Part shown: positions 43,192 through 52,740 of the stretch, piece by piece
Layout of the letters: each line of letters opens with the position of its first letter
Numbering within the stretch: the first letter of the stretch is position 1
Assembly: GCA_001618605.1 (NCBI GenBank)
Contig: LKHC01000105.1
Location: 107,008-171,007, forward strand
DNA length: 64,000 nt
Reading direction: 5' to 3'
Origin: Candidatus Fermentibacter danicus
GTDB taxonomy: Bacteria; Fermentibacterota; Fermentibacteria; Fermentibacterales; Fermentibacteraceae
Program-made: the position numbers and the translations under genes
Notes under the pieces: model-generated
What the model was told of the DNA's origin: nothing
Database searches by the model: none
Seen by the model: only the letters and a program-made list of their open reading frames with translations

Positions 43192-44570
43192 CTGATGACG
43201 ATCCCGCCGTTCTCCCAGAATACCCCCCGCCCGTCCGGATCCGGCGGAGCATCCCGCACCACGCGGAGCCGGATACACTCCCCGGGGCGGAGGAACGCCA
43301 TATAGAGCGGGACATTCTTCATCTCCTGCTCCTCTGCGGTCCCCTCCACGGGGCTCCATATCTCGTAACGTTCACCCGGCACGAACCGGTCCGAAACCGC
43401 CTCCAGCGACTCGAACACCTTCTCTGCAGAAAGCGTCGCCGCCGAATGTGCAATGCCCTCCTCCCGGAACTCCACGAACCAGACGGGGATCGTGAGGGCC
43501 AGGAAGGCCAGGGATGGAAGAGCCCTGCGGATTCCCTTCCCGTCGTCCGCGAACCTCCCGAGCATGGCGCATGCCACGGAGGCAGGCGCATAGACGTAAT
43601 GGGCGCAGGGGATCCCCGCCACCGTCTGGAATCCGAACAGGGCCGCGACGCATCCCATCACCGCAGCCCCTGCCCATGCCGCCCGGTCCGATCTCAGGCG
43701 GTTCACGGCCATCGCCGCGGCGATGGCGAGCCAGACCGCGCCGACGGTCCAGCTCTCGAAGAATGCCGCCCCCGACGCCTGGAGCAGGATCACCAGGAGA
43801 TGAAGAGGCATCGAAGCGGGCGGGTTGATCGACGAATAGCCGCCGATGCCGCCGAACACCACAAGGCGCGCCGCGAAATAAACGACGCCCACCAAGGCCG
43901 TGCCGACCGGGACGAGCCACAACCCGCCCGAGGCGCGCATGGGCCCCGGGTAGAGCAGCCAGAGCATGGGCACGGCGACCAGGCAGGCCATGCCCAGCTC
44001 CTTCGAGCCGAGAGCGAGCGCGGTTAAGAGCGCGGGCAGCAGAAGGGCCCGACGAGATGGCTGCGTCCCGGACGTGACCGGCCGGATAGTCTCCGTCACA
44101 GCCAGGAGACCGAACGCGGTCGCCAGGAGATCGTGCCTGCCGACTATCATCGTCACCGCGTTCTGCACCCCGGGATGGACGGCGAACAGGACGCCCGCCA
44201 TCGATGCTCCGGCCCTTCCGGCCCCGATGGCTCTCGAAAGACGCATTACGAGCACGCAGCAGACGATGTGGATCAGGATGTTGTCCAGCCGGTATCCGGC
44301 CGGATTCCCCCTCCACAGGGGGTAGTCCAGCATGAAGGCGAGGCTGGTCACGGGCCTGAAGAAGCCGACCCTTTCGGCTCCCTCGAACCAGCTCCAGCTC
44401 TCCACCATGTATTCTGCGATCCCCATCCCCCCGCTGAGGGGAGCGAGGAAGCTCTTGAAATCCTGAGGATCGAAGAAGATGCCGATGAGCGGGCCGAAGG
44501 CGGCAGCCGCCAGGAGCGACGCGGCCAGAATCCCCAGCGCCGTCTCGATGCTGATCCGGGAACGGGTCAT
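43188..44570 (-). CDS. Multi-pass membrane protein, GT-C/TMTC-like
   Basis: The 460-residue protein has about 10 hydrophobic segments and the acidic loop-1 'FFDPQDFKSFLAPLSGG' near residue 31. 'GFFRPVTSLAFMLDYPLWRGNPAGYRLDNILIH' and 'LFAVHPGVQNAVTMIVGRHDLLATAFGLLA' follow, typical of the O-mannosyltransferase/TMTC-like GT-C family. It probably uses a lipid-linked sugar at the periplasmic face. The soluble C-terminal ~90 residues are beta-rich. It is divergent from the nucleotide-sugar dehydrogenase gene; the 154 bases between hold a TTGCCA-like -35 box but no clear -10. Confidence 0.75.
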   Translation of the reverse strand: MTRSRISIETALGILAASLLAAAAFGPLIGIFFDPQDFKSFLAPLSGGMGIAEYMVESWSWFEGAERVGFFRPVTSLAFMLDYPLWRGNPAGYRLDNILIHIVCCVLVMRLSRAIGAGRAGASMAGVLFAVHPGVQNAVTMIVGRHDLLATAFGLLAVTETIRPVTSGTQPSRRALLLPALLTALALGSKELGMACLVAVPMLWLLYPGPMRASGGLWLVPVGTALVGVVYFAARLVVFGGIGGYSSINPPASMPLHLLVILLQASGAAFFESWTVGAVWLAIAAAMAVNRLRSDRAAWAGAAVMGCVAALFGFQTVAGIPCAHYVYAPASVACAMLGRFADDGKGIRRALPSLAFLALTIPVWFVEFREEGIAHSAATLSAEKVFESLEAVSDRFVPGERYEIWSPVEGTAEEQEMKNVPLYMAFLRPGECIRLRVVRDAPPDPDGRGVFWENGGIVIR

Positions 44571-44724
44571 AGGCCTCCCCCGCGTTACAGACAGCGCACG
44601 ATAACGAGAGCTTCACCGGTTTGGCAAACCCCTTCCCTCCGCACTTCCCGCTGCGGCATCTTCCGCTGGAGCCCCCCGGCAGGCTATTGTTGTCGATAAC
44701 GCAATCGAAGGACGGTATTCCAAG

Positions 44725-46071
44725 GTGGTCTCCCGGGCAGCCCGTCACGATGTGGCGATAGTCGGACTCGGATATGTCGGAATTACTCTGGCCGCAGCCC
44801 TGGCCGATGCCGGCCTCCGGGTGCTCGGCATCGAGAGGAGGCGCGAGGTTGTCGACTCCGTCAACTCCGGCCGCAGCTACATATACGAACCCGGCATAGA
44901 CGCGATACTGGCCCGCTGCGCCGGCGGCTCCCTCCACGCAGCCACCGGGTGGCCGGACGAGCTGCCGCCGGTCACGATCATCTGCGTCTCGACCCCGGCC
45001 GATCCGTCCACCGGCGCTCCGGATCTCTCGAACCTCAAGGACGCAGCCGCGCAGATCTCTCGGAGGATGCCGCCCGACGGTCTGGTCGTCGTCCGCTCCA
45101 CGGTGCCGGTCGGCACCTCGCGGACCCTCGTTCTGGCGACCCTCCGCGGCAGGAATCCGGAGGCCTCCCTCGCATTCTGCCCGGAGCGGACGGTCCAGGG
45201 CGCCGCTCTGATGGAGCTGCGCAACCTTCCCCAGGTCATCGGGGCCGTCGACGATCGCAGCGCCGATCTGGCGGAGCGATTCTTCTCCCGGCTCACGGAT
45301 TCCATCGTCCGCCTCTCCTCGCCTGAGGCGGCCGAGATGGTGAAGCTCGTCAACAACTGCCACACGGACCTGCTTTACGGTTTCGGCAACGAGGTGGCGC
45401 TCCTCGCCTCCACCCACGGCATAGACCCGCTGGAGGTGATCCGCGGGGCCAACGAAGGCTACACCGAACGCGCCGAGGGTCTCGCCGTCGTCCGTCCCAG
45501 GATCGCGAAACCCGGCTTCGTCGGAGGAGGATGCCTCTCCAAGGATCCGTACCTGCTCCTCGAATCGCTCGGCGACAGGGATCCCTCCCTCTCGCTGGTC
45601 CGCTGCGCCAGGAAACTCAACGAATCCATGCCCGGGACGGCCGCGGAGGACTTCATGCGAATGCTCGGCAGGATCACGGCCGATCCGGGTGCGGCCACAG
45701 TGCTGGCATGCGGCATGGCCTACAAGGGGATTCCGGAGACGGACGACCTGAGAGGCACTCCGGCGGCGCCCTTCATCTCCTCCATAGCCGGTCGTGTCGG
45801 GCGAATCCTTGGACACGACTACAGGGTGAGCCCGGAATGCACGGCCGGGCTTGGCGCGGAACCCGTCGCCATCCACGACGGGATCGCCGCCGCCGATGCC
45901 ATCGTACTGCTGAACGACCATCCCGGTTACAGGCGGGACATCGCCGGAGCCCTGTCCACCCCCCCGGGGAGGAAGATCCTCGTCTACGACTGCTGGCGCA
46001 TCCTGACGGACTCCGGTGTCCCTGAAACCGAGAACGTTCTCTACGCGGGCCTCTGCCATGAAGTCCGCTAG
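44725..46071 (+). CDS. Nucleotide-sugar dehydrogenase (UDP-glucose/UDP-ManNAc type)
   Basis: The 448-residue protein starts at GTG and shows the NAD-binding 'VAIVGLGYVGITLAAALADAG', 'CVSTPAD', 'RSTVPVGTS', 'FCPERTVQGAALMEL', 'EMVKLVNNCHTDLLYGFGNEVALL' and the catalytic-cysteine region 'GFVGGGCLSKDPYLL' near residue 272. It oxidises a UDP-hexose twice to the uronate; the 'GGxCLxxDP' form does not separate glucose from ManNAc/GalNAc types. First gene of the glycan operon; the epimerase start lies 14 bases inside its end. Confidence 0.92.
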   Translation: MVSRAARHDVAIVGLGYVGITLAAALADAGLRVLGIERRREVVDSVNSGRSYIYEPGIDAILARCAGGSLHAATGWPDELPPVTIICVSTPADPSTGAPDLSNLKDAAAQISRRMPPDGLVVVRSTVPVGTSRTLVLATLRGRNPEASLAFCPERTVQGAALMELRNLPQVIGAVDDRSADLAERFFSRLTDSIVRLSSPEAAEMVKLVNNCHTDLLYGFGNEVALLASTHGIDPLEVIRGANEGYTERAEGLAVVRPRIAKPGFVGGGCLSKDPYLLLESLGDRDPSLSLVRCARKLNESMPGTAAEDFMRMLGRITADPGAATVLACGMAYKGIPETDDLRGTPAAPFISSIAGRVGRILGHDYRVSPECTAGLGAEPVAIHDGIAAADAIVLLNDHPGYRRDIAGALSTPPGRKILVYDCWRILTDSGVPETENVLYAGLCHEVR

Positions 46072-47059
46072 AGTCCTCCTGACCGGCGGAGCCGGTTTCA
46101 TCGGCCTGGGGATGGTCCGCCGCCTGCTCGACAGCGGAGCTTCCGTGACCGTGGTGGACGACCTCAGCAGGGGCAGGCTCGACGACGACGCGGCCGCCGT
46201 CTTCTCCAGGCCGGGGATCGACTTCGTCCAGGCCGATCTGGCCGACCGCTCCTCCCTGGACGGGCTGGGCGCGGATTTCGAAACGATAGTGCACCTGGCC
46301 GCGGTTATCGGCATCCAGGCCGCCTCGCGCGAACCCGTGAGGGTTCTCCGCACGAACGCCCTCTCCGCCATAACCATCACCGACTTCTGGAGGAGATGCC
46401 GCGCCCGCATGGTTTTCGCCTCGACGAGCGAGGTCTACGGCGCGCTCCCGGTCTCCGCCGGAGTCCCCGTACCCACGCCGGAGGGAGTTCCCGTCGGGAT
46501 AGCCGACCCGGGTATCCCCCGCTACTCCTATGCGGCCTCCAAGATCTTCGGGGAGGCCCTGGTGATGCAGTCGGCCGCATCCGAGGGCCTTCGCGCCCTG
46601 GTGGTGAGGCCGCACAACGTGTACGGCCCGAGGATGGGCTTCGACCACGTCATCCCCCAGATGTCGATCCGGGCGCTCCGCAGGGAGAATCCCTTCAGAG
46701 TCTTCGGTCCGGACGAGACACGCGCATTCTGCTACGTCGACGACTTCTGCGCCGCTGTCTCCATGCTGATGGAATCAGGCGCCGAAGGGATCTTCCACGT
46801 CGGGAACGACCGCGAGACCAGGATCGGCGATCTGGCGGAGATGATTCTTTCGCTCTCCGGCCACGCCGCCCCGATCGCAGGCATGCCCTCGCAGACGGGC
46901 TCCCCGGCCAGGAGGTGCCCGGACATCTCGAAACTCCGAGAAGCCACAGGGTTCTCCCCCTCGATCGCACTCGAGGAAGGCCTCGCGCGGACGTTCGCCT
47001 GGTACGACGCGTTCGCTGCCTGCAATCCTTCGATATTGGACATGGATGCGACCCCCTGA
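46058..47059 (+). CDS. NAD-dependent epimerase/dehydratase (SDR family)
   Basis: ATG at 46058 gives 333 residues with the extended SDR fold: 'LLTGGAGFIGLGMV' at the N-terminus, 'VHLAAVIG' near 80, 'ASTSEVYG' near 123, the catalytic YxxxK in 'RYSYAASKIFGEA' and 'VRPHNVYGPRMGFDH'. It probably makes or alters a UDP-sugar, as UDP-glucuronate 4-epimerase or decarboxylase relatives do. It overlaps the dehydrogenase gene and ends 121 bases before the GT2 gene; I see nothing in that gap except the GT2 ribosome site. Confidence 0.9.
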   Translation: MKSARVLLTGGAGFIGLGMVRRLLDSGASVTVVDDLSRGRLDDDAAAVFSRPGIDFVQADLADRSSLDGLGADFETIVHLAAVIGIQAASREPVRVLRTNALSAITITDFWRRCRARMVFASTSEVYGALPVSAGVPVPTPEGVPVGIADPGIPRYSYAASKIFGEALVMQSAASEGLRALVVRPHNVYGPRMGFDHVIPQMSIRALRRENPFRVFGPDETRAFCYVDDFCAAVSMLMESGAEGIFHVGNDRETRIGDLAEMILSLSGHAAPIAGMPSQTGSPARRCPDISKLREATGFSPSIALEEGLARTFAWYDAFAACNPSILDMDATP

Positions 47060-47180
47060 CCCGCCCGTCGCCGACCGGCATCCCCAGCCCGATGCCGACT
47101 CCGCGGCACGGGGAACGGAACAGCTCCGTCCTCCGGCGGATTGCGCGGGAGACCACGCGCCCGCTCCGAAAGGAAGCCAG

Positions 47181-47900
47181 ATGCTCCCTGCCATTTCAGT
47201 CGTGGTGCCGATGTACAACGAGGAGGAGAACGCGGAGAACGCCGTCCGCTCGCTCATGAGCGTGATGCCGTCGATCGCGTCGGACTACGAGATCCTGATC
47301 ATCGAGAGCGGCAGCACGGACAGGACCGCCGAGATAGCCGACCTGCTGGCCAGAGAACACCATGCTGTGAGGGTCATCCACCAGATCAACCGTGAGGGCC
47401 TCGGCAGCGCCATCAGGCTGGGCTTCGCAAACGCCTCCAAGGAGATCATTCTCTACATCGACGGAGACGAGCCGTTCGAAATAGCCAGCCTTTCCGGAGC
47501 CGTCCCCCTGCTGGACGATTACGACGCCGTGATAGGCTTCAGGGTGGGGAAGCGCGAGAATTTCAAGCGGGCGCTCTTTTCCTGGGTCTACAACACCCTT
47601 GTCCAGCTCGTCTTCCGCCTGAACGTACACGACGTCAACTTCTCCATGAAGATGTTCCACAGGGAGATACTGAAAAAGCTCGACCTGAGGGCCAACGGGG
47701 TGTTCTACGACGCCGAGCTGGTCGCGGAGTTCAGGAGGAACGGGGTGAGCATCGGCCAGGCAGGCTTCGAGTACACCCCGCGCAAGGCCGGCCACTCCAC
47801 TCTCGACAGGCCTTCGATAGTCATCAACACCCTCTACGAGATGGCCCGCTATATTCTGCGCAGGAAGCGCCGCCGCCCGGGCGGCCACAGGATGGTCTGA
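47181..47900 (+). CDS. Family 2 glycosyltransferase, DPM1-like
   Basis: ATG at 47181 behind AAAGGA gives 239 residues. 'AISVVVPMYNEEENAENAV' opens the GT-A fold, 'IIESGSTDRTAEIA' near 42 and 'ILYIDGDEPFEIA' (metal-binding DxD-type) near 93 follow. 'DVNFSMKMFHREIL' matches polyprenyl-phosphate mannosyltransferase/DPM1-type enzymes. No C-terminal membrane helices are present. It probably loads a sugar onto polyprenyl phosphate for the GT-C proteins nearby. A longer frame starting at 47046 would add a proline-rich extension without support. Confidence 0.88.
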   Translation: MLPAISVVVPMYNEEENAENAVRSLMSVMPSIASDYEILIIESGSTDRTAEIADLLAREHHAVRVIHQINREGLGSAIRLGFANASKEIILYIDGDEPFEIASLSGAVPLLDDYDAVIGFRVGKRENFKRALFSWVYNTLVQLVFRLNVHDVNFSMKMFHREILKKLDLRANGVFYDAELVAEFRRNGVSIGQAGFEYTPRKAGHSTLDRPSIVINTLYEMARYILRRKRRRPGGHRMV

Positions 47901-47917
47901 GAGCGGAGGTCGGGAAG

Positions 47918-48640
47918 TTGTCCGAGAGAAGAGTGGCCGTCATCCTTTGCGGAGGCAGGGGCACGAGGCTCGCGCCCTACACCGCCGCCCTGCCCAAGCC
48001 GCTCGTTCCAGTGGGCAACTATCCGATAATCGACATACTCGCCAGGCAGCTCGTCAACCACGGCTTCAGGGAGCTGGTCTTCTCCGTCGGGCATCTCGCC
48101 GAACTCATAGCGGCATATTTCTCCGACCACGAACTGAAGAGGAACGGAGTCGACTTCAGGTGGGTCCGGGAGAAGGCCCCCCTGGGAACTGCGGGATCCC
48201 TCACCCTGATCGAGGATCTGCCCGACAGGTTTCTCGCACTCAACGGCGACGTGCTGACCACCCTGGACTTCAGGAGGATGTTCGAGGAGCACTCACGCTC
48301 CGCCTCGCTCCTCACGATCGCCTCCCACAGAAAGACGGTCTCGCTGCCCCTCGGAGTCATAGATCACCGCGAAGGGCTCGTCACGAACTACTCCGAGAAG
48401 CCGGTTCTCGAATACGACGTAAGCATGGGCGTCTACGGGTACACCAGGGAGGCCGTGGACCTGATTCCGAGAGACACGAGGTTCGATCTCCCGGATCTCG
48501 TCCACAGGATGCTGACGGAAAGGCTCCCGGTCTCCGTGTTCCAGTCCGACGCGGCCTGGCTGGACATCGGCAACCCGGACGACTACTCCGAGGCGCAGAG
48601 GGTCTTCGAAGCCGATCCAGGGATCTATCTCCCATCCTGA
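47918..48640 (+). CDS. Sugar-phosphate nucleotidyltransferase
   Basis: TTG at 47918 behind GGAGGTCGGG gives 240 residues. 'VAVILCGGRGTRLAPYTAALPKPLVPVGNYPI' is the pyrophosphorylase signature, 'FLALNGDVLTTLDF' the Mg2+ site near 108, and 'AAWLDIGNPDDYSEA' the C-terminal site. It makes an NDP-sugar (RmlA/HddC/GMP-like) from a sugar 1-phosphate. It lacks a left-handed beta-helix domain. It sits between the GT2 and second epimerase genes of the glycan operon. Confidence 0.92.
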   Translation: MSERRVAVILCGGRGTRLAPYTAALPKPLVPVGNYPIIDILARQLVNHGFRELVFSVGHLAELIAAYFSDHELKRNGVDFRWVREKAPLGTAGSLTLIEDLPDRFLALNGDVLTTLDFRRMFEEHSRSASLLTIASHRKTVSLPLGVIDHREGLVTNYSEKPVLEYDVSMGVYGYTREAVDLIPRDTRFDLPDLVHRMLTERLPVSVFQSDAAWLDIGNPDDYSEAQRVFEADPGIYLPS

Positions 48641-48644
48641 CCTG

Positions 48645-49583
48645 ATGAAGATCCTCGTCACGGGCGCAGGCGGTTTTCTGGGCCGGCATCTCACCAGCGC
48701 GCTGGACGCAGCCGGATTCGAAACCCGGGGCCTCGACCTCCCCTCCACGAGCCACCATCCCCGGGAGGGCTTCATCCCCTGCGACCTCACCGACGCCGCC
48801 TCCACCCGGGCAGCTCTCCGGGGACTGAGTTTCGATGCGGTCGTCCATCTGGCCGCAGCTTCCAGGACGGCCCCGGAAGCCGTCGCCATGCGTGTTGCCG
48901 TCGAAGGCACCGCGAACCTGCTCGCGGCGCTGGGCGGGGACTTCGGCGGATTCGTTCTGGCCGGGTCTTCCGCCGTCTACGGGAGCGTTCCTGCGGGCGA
49001 TCAGCCGGTCGTCGAGTCCCGTGCGCCCTCCCCCGCCGGTTTCTATGGAGCCGCGCATCTCTCGAGGGAGCGGGCGGTGCTCGATTCCCTCCAGGGGAGG
49101 GTTCCCGCCATCTGCATCTTCAGGATGTTCAACCTGGTCGGGCCCGGCCAGGAGCCTGTCATGCTGGTGCCGCAGGTGGCCCGGAAGCTGGCCCTCGCGG
49201 AGGTCGGCAGGCCGGAGCCGCCGCTCTTTACCGGCAGTCTGGAGCCGAAGAGGGACTACGTGGACGTCAGGGACGTCGCCGGCGCCTACGTTCGGTGGCT
49301 TTCTTCAGGCATTTCCGGAGTCCACTTCTTGAACATCTGCTCGGGCGCGTCCACGAGCGGACTGGATGTAGTCCGGGCGCTGTGCGTGCTGTTCGGACAA
49401 CCCGCTCCGGACGCGGCCGGACTGCCCCGGGCGGAAGCCGGCGCGGTAATGGACCTGACGGGTGACGGCCGTGCGGCCCTCGACCTCCTGGGCTGGAGCG
49501 CCTCCACGCCCCTGGCGCTCAGCCTCGAGGACACAGCCCGGGACTGGCGGCGCCGGATCAGGGATCGGGAGAACCGGACCTGA
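48645..49583 (+). CDS. NAD-dependent epimerase/dehydratase with YxxxH in place of YxxxK
   Basis: The 312-residue SDR shows 'ILVTGAGGFLGRHL', 'VVHLAAASR', 'LAGSSAVYGS' and 'FRMFNLVGPGQEPVM'. The catalytic motif reads Y134-G-A-A-H138: the lysine that lowers the tyrosine pKa and holds the ribose is histidine. It may still bind nucleotide sugar but be slow or non-enzymatic. It begins four bases after the nucleotidyltransferase stop and its 3' end overlaps the convergent tatC gene by 26 bases. Confidence 0.85.
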   Translation: MKILVTGAGGFLGRHLTSALDAAGFETRGLDLPSTSHHPREGFIPCDLTDAASTRAALRGLSFDAVVHLAAASRTAPEAVAMRVAVEGTANLLAALGGDFGGFVLAGSSAVYGSVPAGDQPVVESRAPSPAGFYGAAHLSRERAVLDSLQGRVPAICIFRMFNLVGPGQEPVMLVPQVARKLALAEVGRPEPPLFTGSLEPKRDYVDVRDVAGAYVRWLSSGISGVHFLNICSGASTSGLDVVRALCVLFGQPAPDAAGLPRAEAGAVMDLTGDGRAALDLLGWSASTPLALSLEDTARDWRRRIRDRENRT

Positions 49584-50298
49584 TCTCCGGACGCCTCCGC
49601 CCGCCCGCGTTCATCGCCTTCGCCGCCAGAACGCTCAGCTCGTAGAGGATGTAGAGAGGCACCGCCAGGAGAACCTGGGTCAGTGGGTCGTTCGGCGGAA
49701 GTATCGCGCCGAGGACAAGCAGGCCGATCACCACGTGCCTCCGGTATCTCCCGAGGGTGGACGGGTCGACTATCCCCAGCCGGGCCAGCAGCAGCACCAC
49801 CAGCGGCAGCTCGAAGCAGAGGCCGAAGACCAGGACGAACTGTACGATGAACGACATGAAGTTGGAAAGCGTCCAGTTCCCCGTCACGATCCCGCTCTCG
49901 AAGCTCCTGAAGAGAGCGAGGGTCGGCTTCAGCAGCACCAGCAGGCTGAAGGCGGCCCCGCAGCAGAACAGCACGGCGGCCATCGCCAGCCCGGCCAGCA
50001 GCATCCTTCTCTCGGACGGATAGAGGCCCGGGGCCAGGAACCTCCAGGCCTGCCACGCGACAACCGGGGAAGCCGCCGCCAGCCCGGCCGCCATGGAGAG
50101 CTTTATGCTCGCCGTGATGGCTTCGTAGGGGGAAAGTGTCTGCAGGTCGCAGGGTGAGAGGGAGAGGACAAGCGACATGAGCCTGCCGCTGAACGCGAAG
50201 GCCGCCATGGCGCAGACCGCGACTGCGGCAAGGGATACGATCAGCCGCCTGCGGAACTCCTCCAGGTGGTCCCAGAAAGACCCCTCGGCGGCTCCCAT
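49558..50298 (-). CDS. tatC: Twin-arginine translocase subunit TatC
   Basis: The 246-residue protein has six predicted helices and the TatC landmarks: 'FWDHLEEFRRRLIVSL' at the N-terminus (signal-peptide binding site), 'SPVVAWQAWRFLAPGLYPSERR' near residue 80 and 'FGLCFELPLVVLLLARLGIV' near 160. It recognises twin-arginine signals of folded proteins at the inner membrane. No tatA is visible. It is the last gene of a tight operon and overlaps aroB by one base (TGATG). Confidence 0.95.
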   Translation of the reverse strand: MGAAEGSFWDHLEEFRRRLIVSLAAVAVCAMAAFAFSGRLMSLVLSLSPCDLQTLSPYEAITASIKLSMAAGLAAASPVVAWQAWRFLAPGLYPSERRMLLAGLAMAAVLFCCGAAFSLLVLLKPTLALFRSFESGIVTGNWTLSNFMSFIVQFVLVFGLCFELPLVVLLLARLGIVDPSTLGRYRRHVVIGLLVLGAILPPNDPLTQVLLAVPLYILYELSVLAAKAMNAGGRRRPEIRSGSPDP

Positions 50299-51368
50299 CA
50301 GGAGATCTCTTCCAGCGCCCCCGCGACCAGCTCGCCCTCCGCATCGGGTGACAGCAGGGTCGGCCTGCAGTCACCCCAGCCGAACGGAAGTATCCATGTA
50401 GTGCCCTCGGGACAGGCCTTCTTGTCGCGCCTCAGAAACCTGCTCAGGCCGGTGATCCTCCTGGGGAGCCTGACGGGGAGGCCCAGCCCGCAGAGGCAGG
50501 ACAGCACCTCCTCGGTGAACCCGGCCGGAGCCCCGAGCCTGCGGGCCATTATCGAGGAGGCGAGTATCCCGAGGGAGACGGCTTCGCCGTGGTTCAGCCC
50601 GAATCCCGTCGCGCTCTCCAGGGCGTGTCCCAGAGTATGGCCCAGGTTGAGCAGAATCCTGTCACTCTTCTCCTCGGGATCGGCTTCGACTATCCCGGCC
50701 TTGAAGGCGAGACACGCGGAGGCCGCCCTTCGGCTCCACTCCGTCCTCTCCCGCCCGGGCAGCGGCAGACCGCCCGCGATCTCCTGTAGCTCCGCGCTTC
50801 CACTGAGTATCGCGGTCTTCAGTATCTCGCCGCAGCCGCACCTGTACTCCCTCTCCGGGAGGGTGGTGAGGATCTCGGCGCAGATCCAGACGAGATCGGC
50901 CGGGTAGAAGGTGCCGGCCTGGTTGCGCACCCCGCCCACGTTCACCGCGGTCTTCCCTCCCAGGCAGGCGTCCACCTGGGCGAGCAGCGTGGTCGGAGCG
51001 AGGACGAGCCGCACCCCGCGCATCCAGGTGGATGCGGCGAAGGCTCCGACGTCGAGCACGATTCCGCCTCCGACGGCCAGAACAATGTCGTTCCTGGACA
51101 CCCCGGCCCTGTGCAGTTCGGACCAGAGCGCCTGGAGAGTCCGGGGAGTCTTCAGCTTCTCCGAGGCCTCCATCACGAAGGTGCCCAGCAGCCTGTCGCC
51201 CACGCCGCGCAGGACGGCCTGGGAATGAAGGCTCATCACCCGGGCATCCGCAACCAGGAAAACCCTGCGGCTGCCGCAGTCGCGGCAGAAACCCCTCAGA
51301 TCCCCGGCTGAAACTACGCGGGTCTCCTTGTCTGTTCTCCAGCCCAGGCGGAGGATCTCGCGCTCCAC
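50298..51368 (-). CDS. aroB: 3-dehydroquinate synthase
   Basis: The 356-residue protein shows the AroB signatures 'VLAVGGGIVLDVGAFAAS' (NAD site) near residue 96, 'LAPTTLLAQVDACLGGKTAVN' near 122, 'EILKTAIL' near 182 and the metal histidines in 'NLGHTLGHALE' near 242 and 'LNHGEAVSLG' near 258. It cyclises DAHP to dehydroquinate in the shikimate pathway. It begins one base after the permease stop. Confidence 0.96.
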   Translation of the reverse strand: MEREILRLGWRTDKETRVVSAGDLRGFCRDCGSRRVFLVADARVMSLHSQAVLRGVGDRLLGTFVMEASEKLKTPRTLQALWSELHRAGVSRNDIVLAVGGGIVLDVGAFAASTWMRGVRLVLAPTTLLAQVDACLGGKTAVNVGGVRNQAGTFYPADLVWICAEILTTLPEREYRCGCGEILKTAILSGSAELQEIAGGLPLPGRERTEWSRRAASACLAFKAGIVEADPEEKSDRILLNLGHTLGHALESATGFGLNHGEAVSLGILASSIMARRLGAPAGFTEEVLSCLCGLGLPVRLPRRITGLSRFLRRDKKACPEGTTWILPFGWGDCRPTLLSPDAEGELVAGALEEIS

Positions 51369-51369
51369 C

Positions 51370-52737
51370 TCAGTAGGGGCCCCAGACGAACCAGACGAAC
51401 GCCGCGCCGAAGGTGACGGCGACGAGGGTGAAGGGCAGTCCGATGCTCACGAACTCGCGGAAGGAGACGGTATACCCGGCCTTGCGCAGCAGTGAGATGG
51501 ACACGATGTTCGCCGACGCGCCGATGGGTGATATGTTCCCGCCCAGACAGGCGCCGATCAGCATCCCGAAGGACAGGAAGCGCCAGTCCGCAAGCCCCAT
51601 GTCTATTGCGACCGAGTGCACCACCGGCAGCATCGCCGTCACGAAGGGCACGTTGTCGACGAAGGCGCTTATCACCATCGAGGCGGCGACGATGATCAGG
51701 TATGCGGACAGCGCTCCGCCGCCGGACAGGTCCGCTATGAGTCCTCCGAGCCAGTCTATCACGCCGTAGGTATCGAGCGCCCCTACCATGAAGAAGATGC
51801 CGGCCAGGAGGAGAACCGTGTCCAGATCGAAGCCCTTGATGATCTGCCACGAGTTCCGCACGGAACCCTCCTCGTCGGTGACTCTGGATCTGAGAAACGG
51901 CGGGAGTACGCCCCTGTGGCTCAGTGTGTGCCATACCAGTGCGACGAGGCCTCCCACGACGCAGATAATCCCGGACAGGAGTCCGGGCGTGAGTCTGGCC
52001 GGGAGTCCGGCCGAGCCCGAGAAGCTGGCCAGCGCGAGCCCCAGGATGGTCAGGACGAATATCACGACCGGCACCCAGCTCGTGACCTGTGTGGCGCCGT
52101 GCCATGCAACCACCCTGCGGTTCCTGCGGAAGATGCGCCACAGCACGAAGGCGGACGCCACCGCGCCGCACTGCACGGCGAAGAAGATTCCGAGCCTGCC
52201 GTCCATGAAGAAGAAGTCGTTGAACGTAAGCTTCTCGGCCGCAGCAAGGATCATGCTGGGCGGGTCTCCGACGAGTGTCGCCGTCCCCTGGAGGTTGCTG
52301 GAGATTGCGATGCCGATCAGGAGAGGAACGGGATTGGCCTCGAGCCTGCGGGCGAGTTCGAGGGCGACCGGGGCGAGAAGCATGACGGTGGCCACGTTCT
52401 CGACCCACATCGATATGGCTCCCGAGAGGAGGCAGAGCAGGAGCGACGCCCTTCCGAGCGTCCCGGAGACTGTGACCAGCTTCTCTGCGATCCATGCGGG
52501 AGCCTTGGTCTCCACGAGCACTTCGGCGATGAGCAGGATGCCGGAGAAGATCATGAGTATGCCGATGTCGATCCCGCGCAGGAGCGCCAACAGGTTGGGA
52601 GCCCCGCCCAGGACGGCGCACAGGATGCAGGCCGCTGCAGCGGCCGCCCAGACGGCGAAGCCCCTGAACCTGTCCGCCGACACCAGATAGACGTATGCGA
52701 CGAGGAAAGCCGCGGAGAACACCCATGCCTGCAACAA
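51370..52737 (-). CDS. ArsB/NhaD-type ion transporter family permease
   Basis: The 455-residue protein begins at a TTG (weak ribosome site) and has about 11-12 helices. 'WVENVATVMLLAPVALELA' (residues ~108-126) and 'SAFVDNVPFVTAMLPVV' are the two pseudo-symmetric signature loops of the ion transporter superfamily, and 'GDPPSMIL' and 'GGNISPIGASANIV' match ArsB/NhaD/CitM members. Cargo may be Na+/H+, arsenite or a dicarboxylate; not resolved. It lies between a lipoprotein gene and aroB with 1-3 base gaps. Confidence 0.88.
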   Translation of the reverse strand: MLQAWVFSAAFLVAYVYLVSADRFRGFAVWAAAAAACILCAVLGGAPNLLALLRGIDIGILMIFSGILLIAEVLVETKAPAWIAEKLVTVSGTLGRASLLLCLLSGAISMWVENVATVMLLAPVALELARRLEANPVPLLIGIAISSNLQGTATLVGDPPSMILAAAEKLTFNDFFFMDGRLGIFFAVQCGAVASAFVLWRIFRRNRRVVAWHGATQVTSWVPVVIFVLTILGLALASFSGSAGLPARLTPGLLSGIICVVGGLVALVWHTLSHRGVLPPFLRSRVTDEEGSVRNSWQIIKGFDLDTVLLLAGIFFMVGALDTYGVIDWLGGLIADLSGGGALSAYLIIVAASMVISAFVDNVPFVTAMLPVVHSVAIDMGLADWRFLSFGMLIGACLGGNISPIGASANIVSISLLRKAGYTVSFREFVSIGLPFTLVAVTFGAAFVWFVWGPY

Positions 52738-52740
52738 GCC

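Noticed and set aside
47046..47180. 45-residue N-terminal extension of the GT2 gene
   Set aside because: Proline-rich without similarity; the ATG at 47181 has a good ribosome site and begins the GT-A fold.
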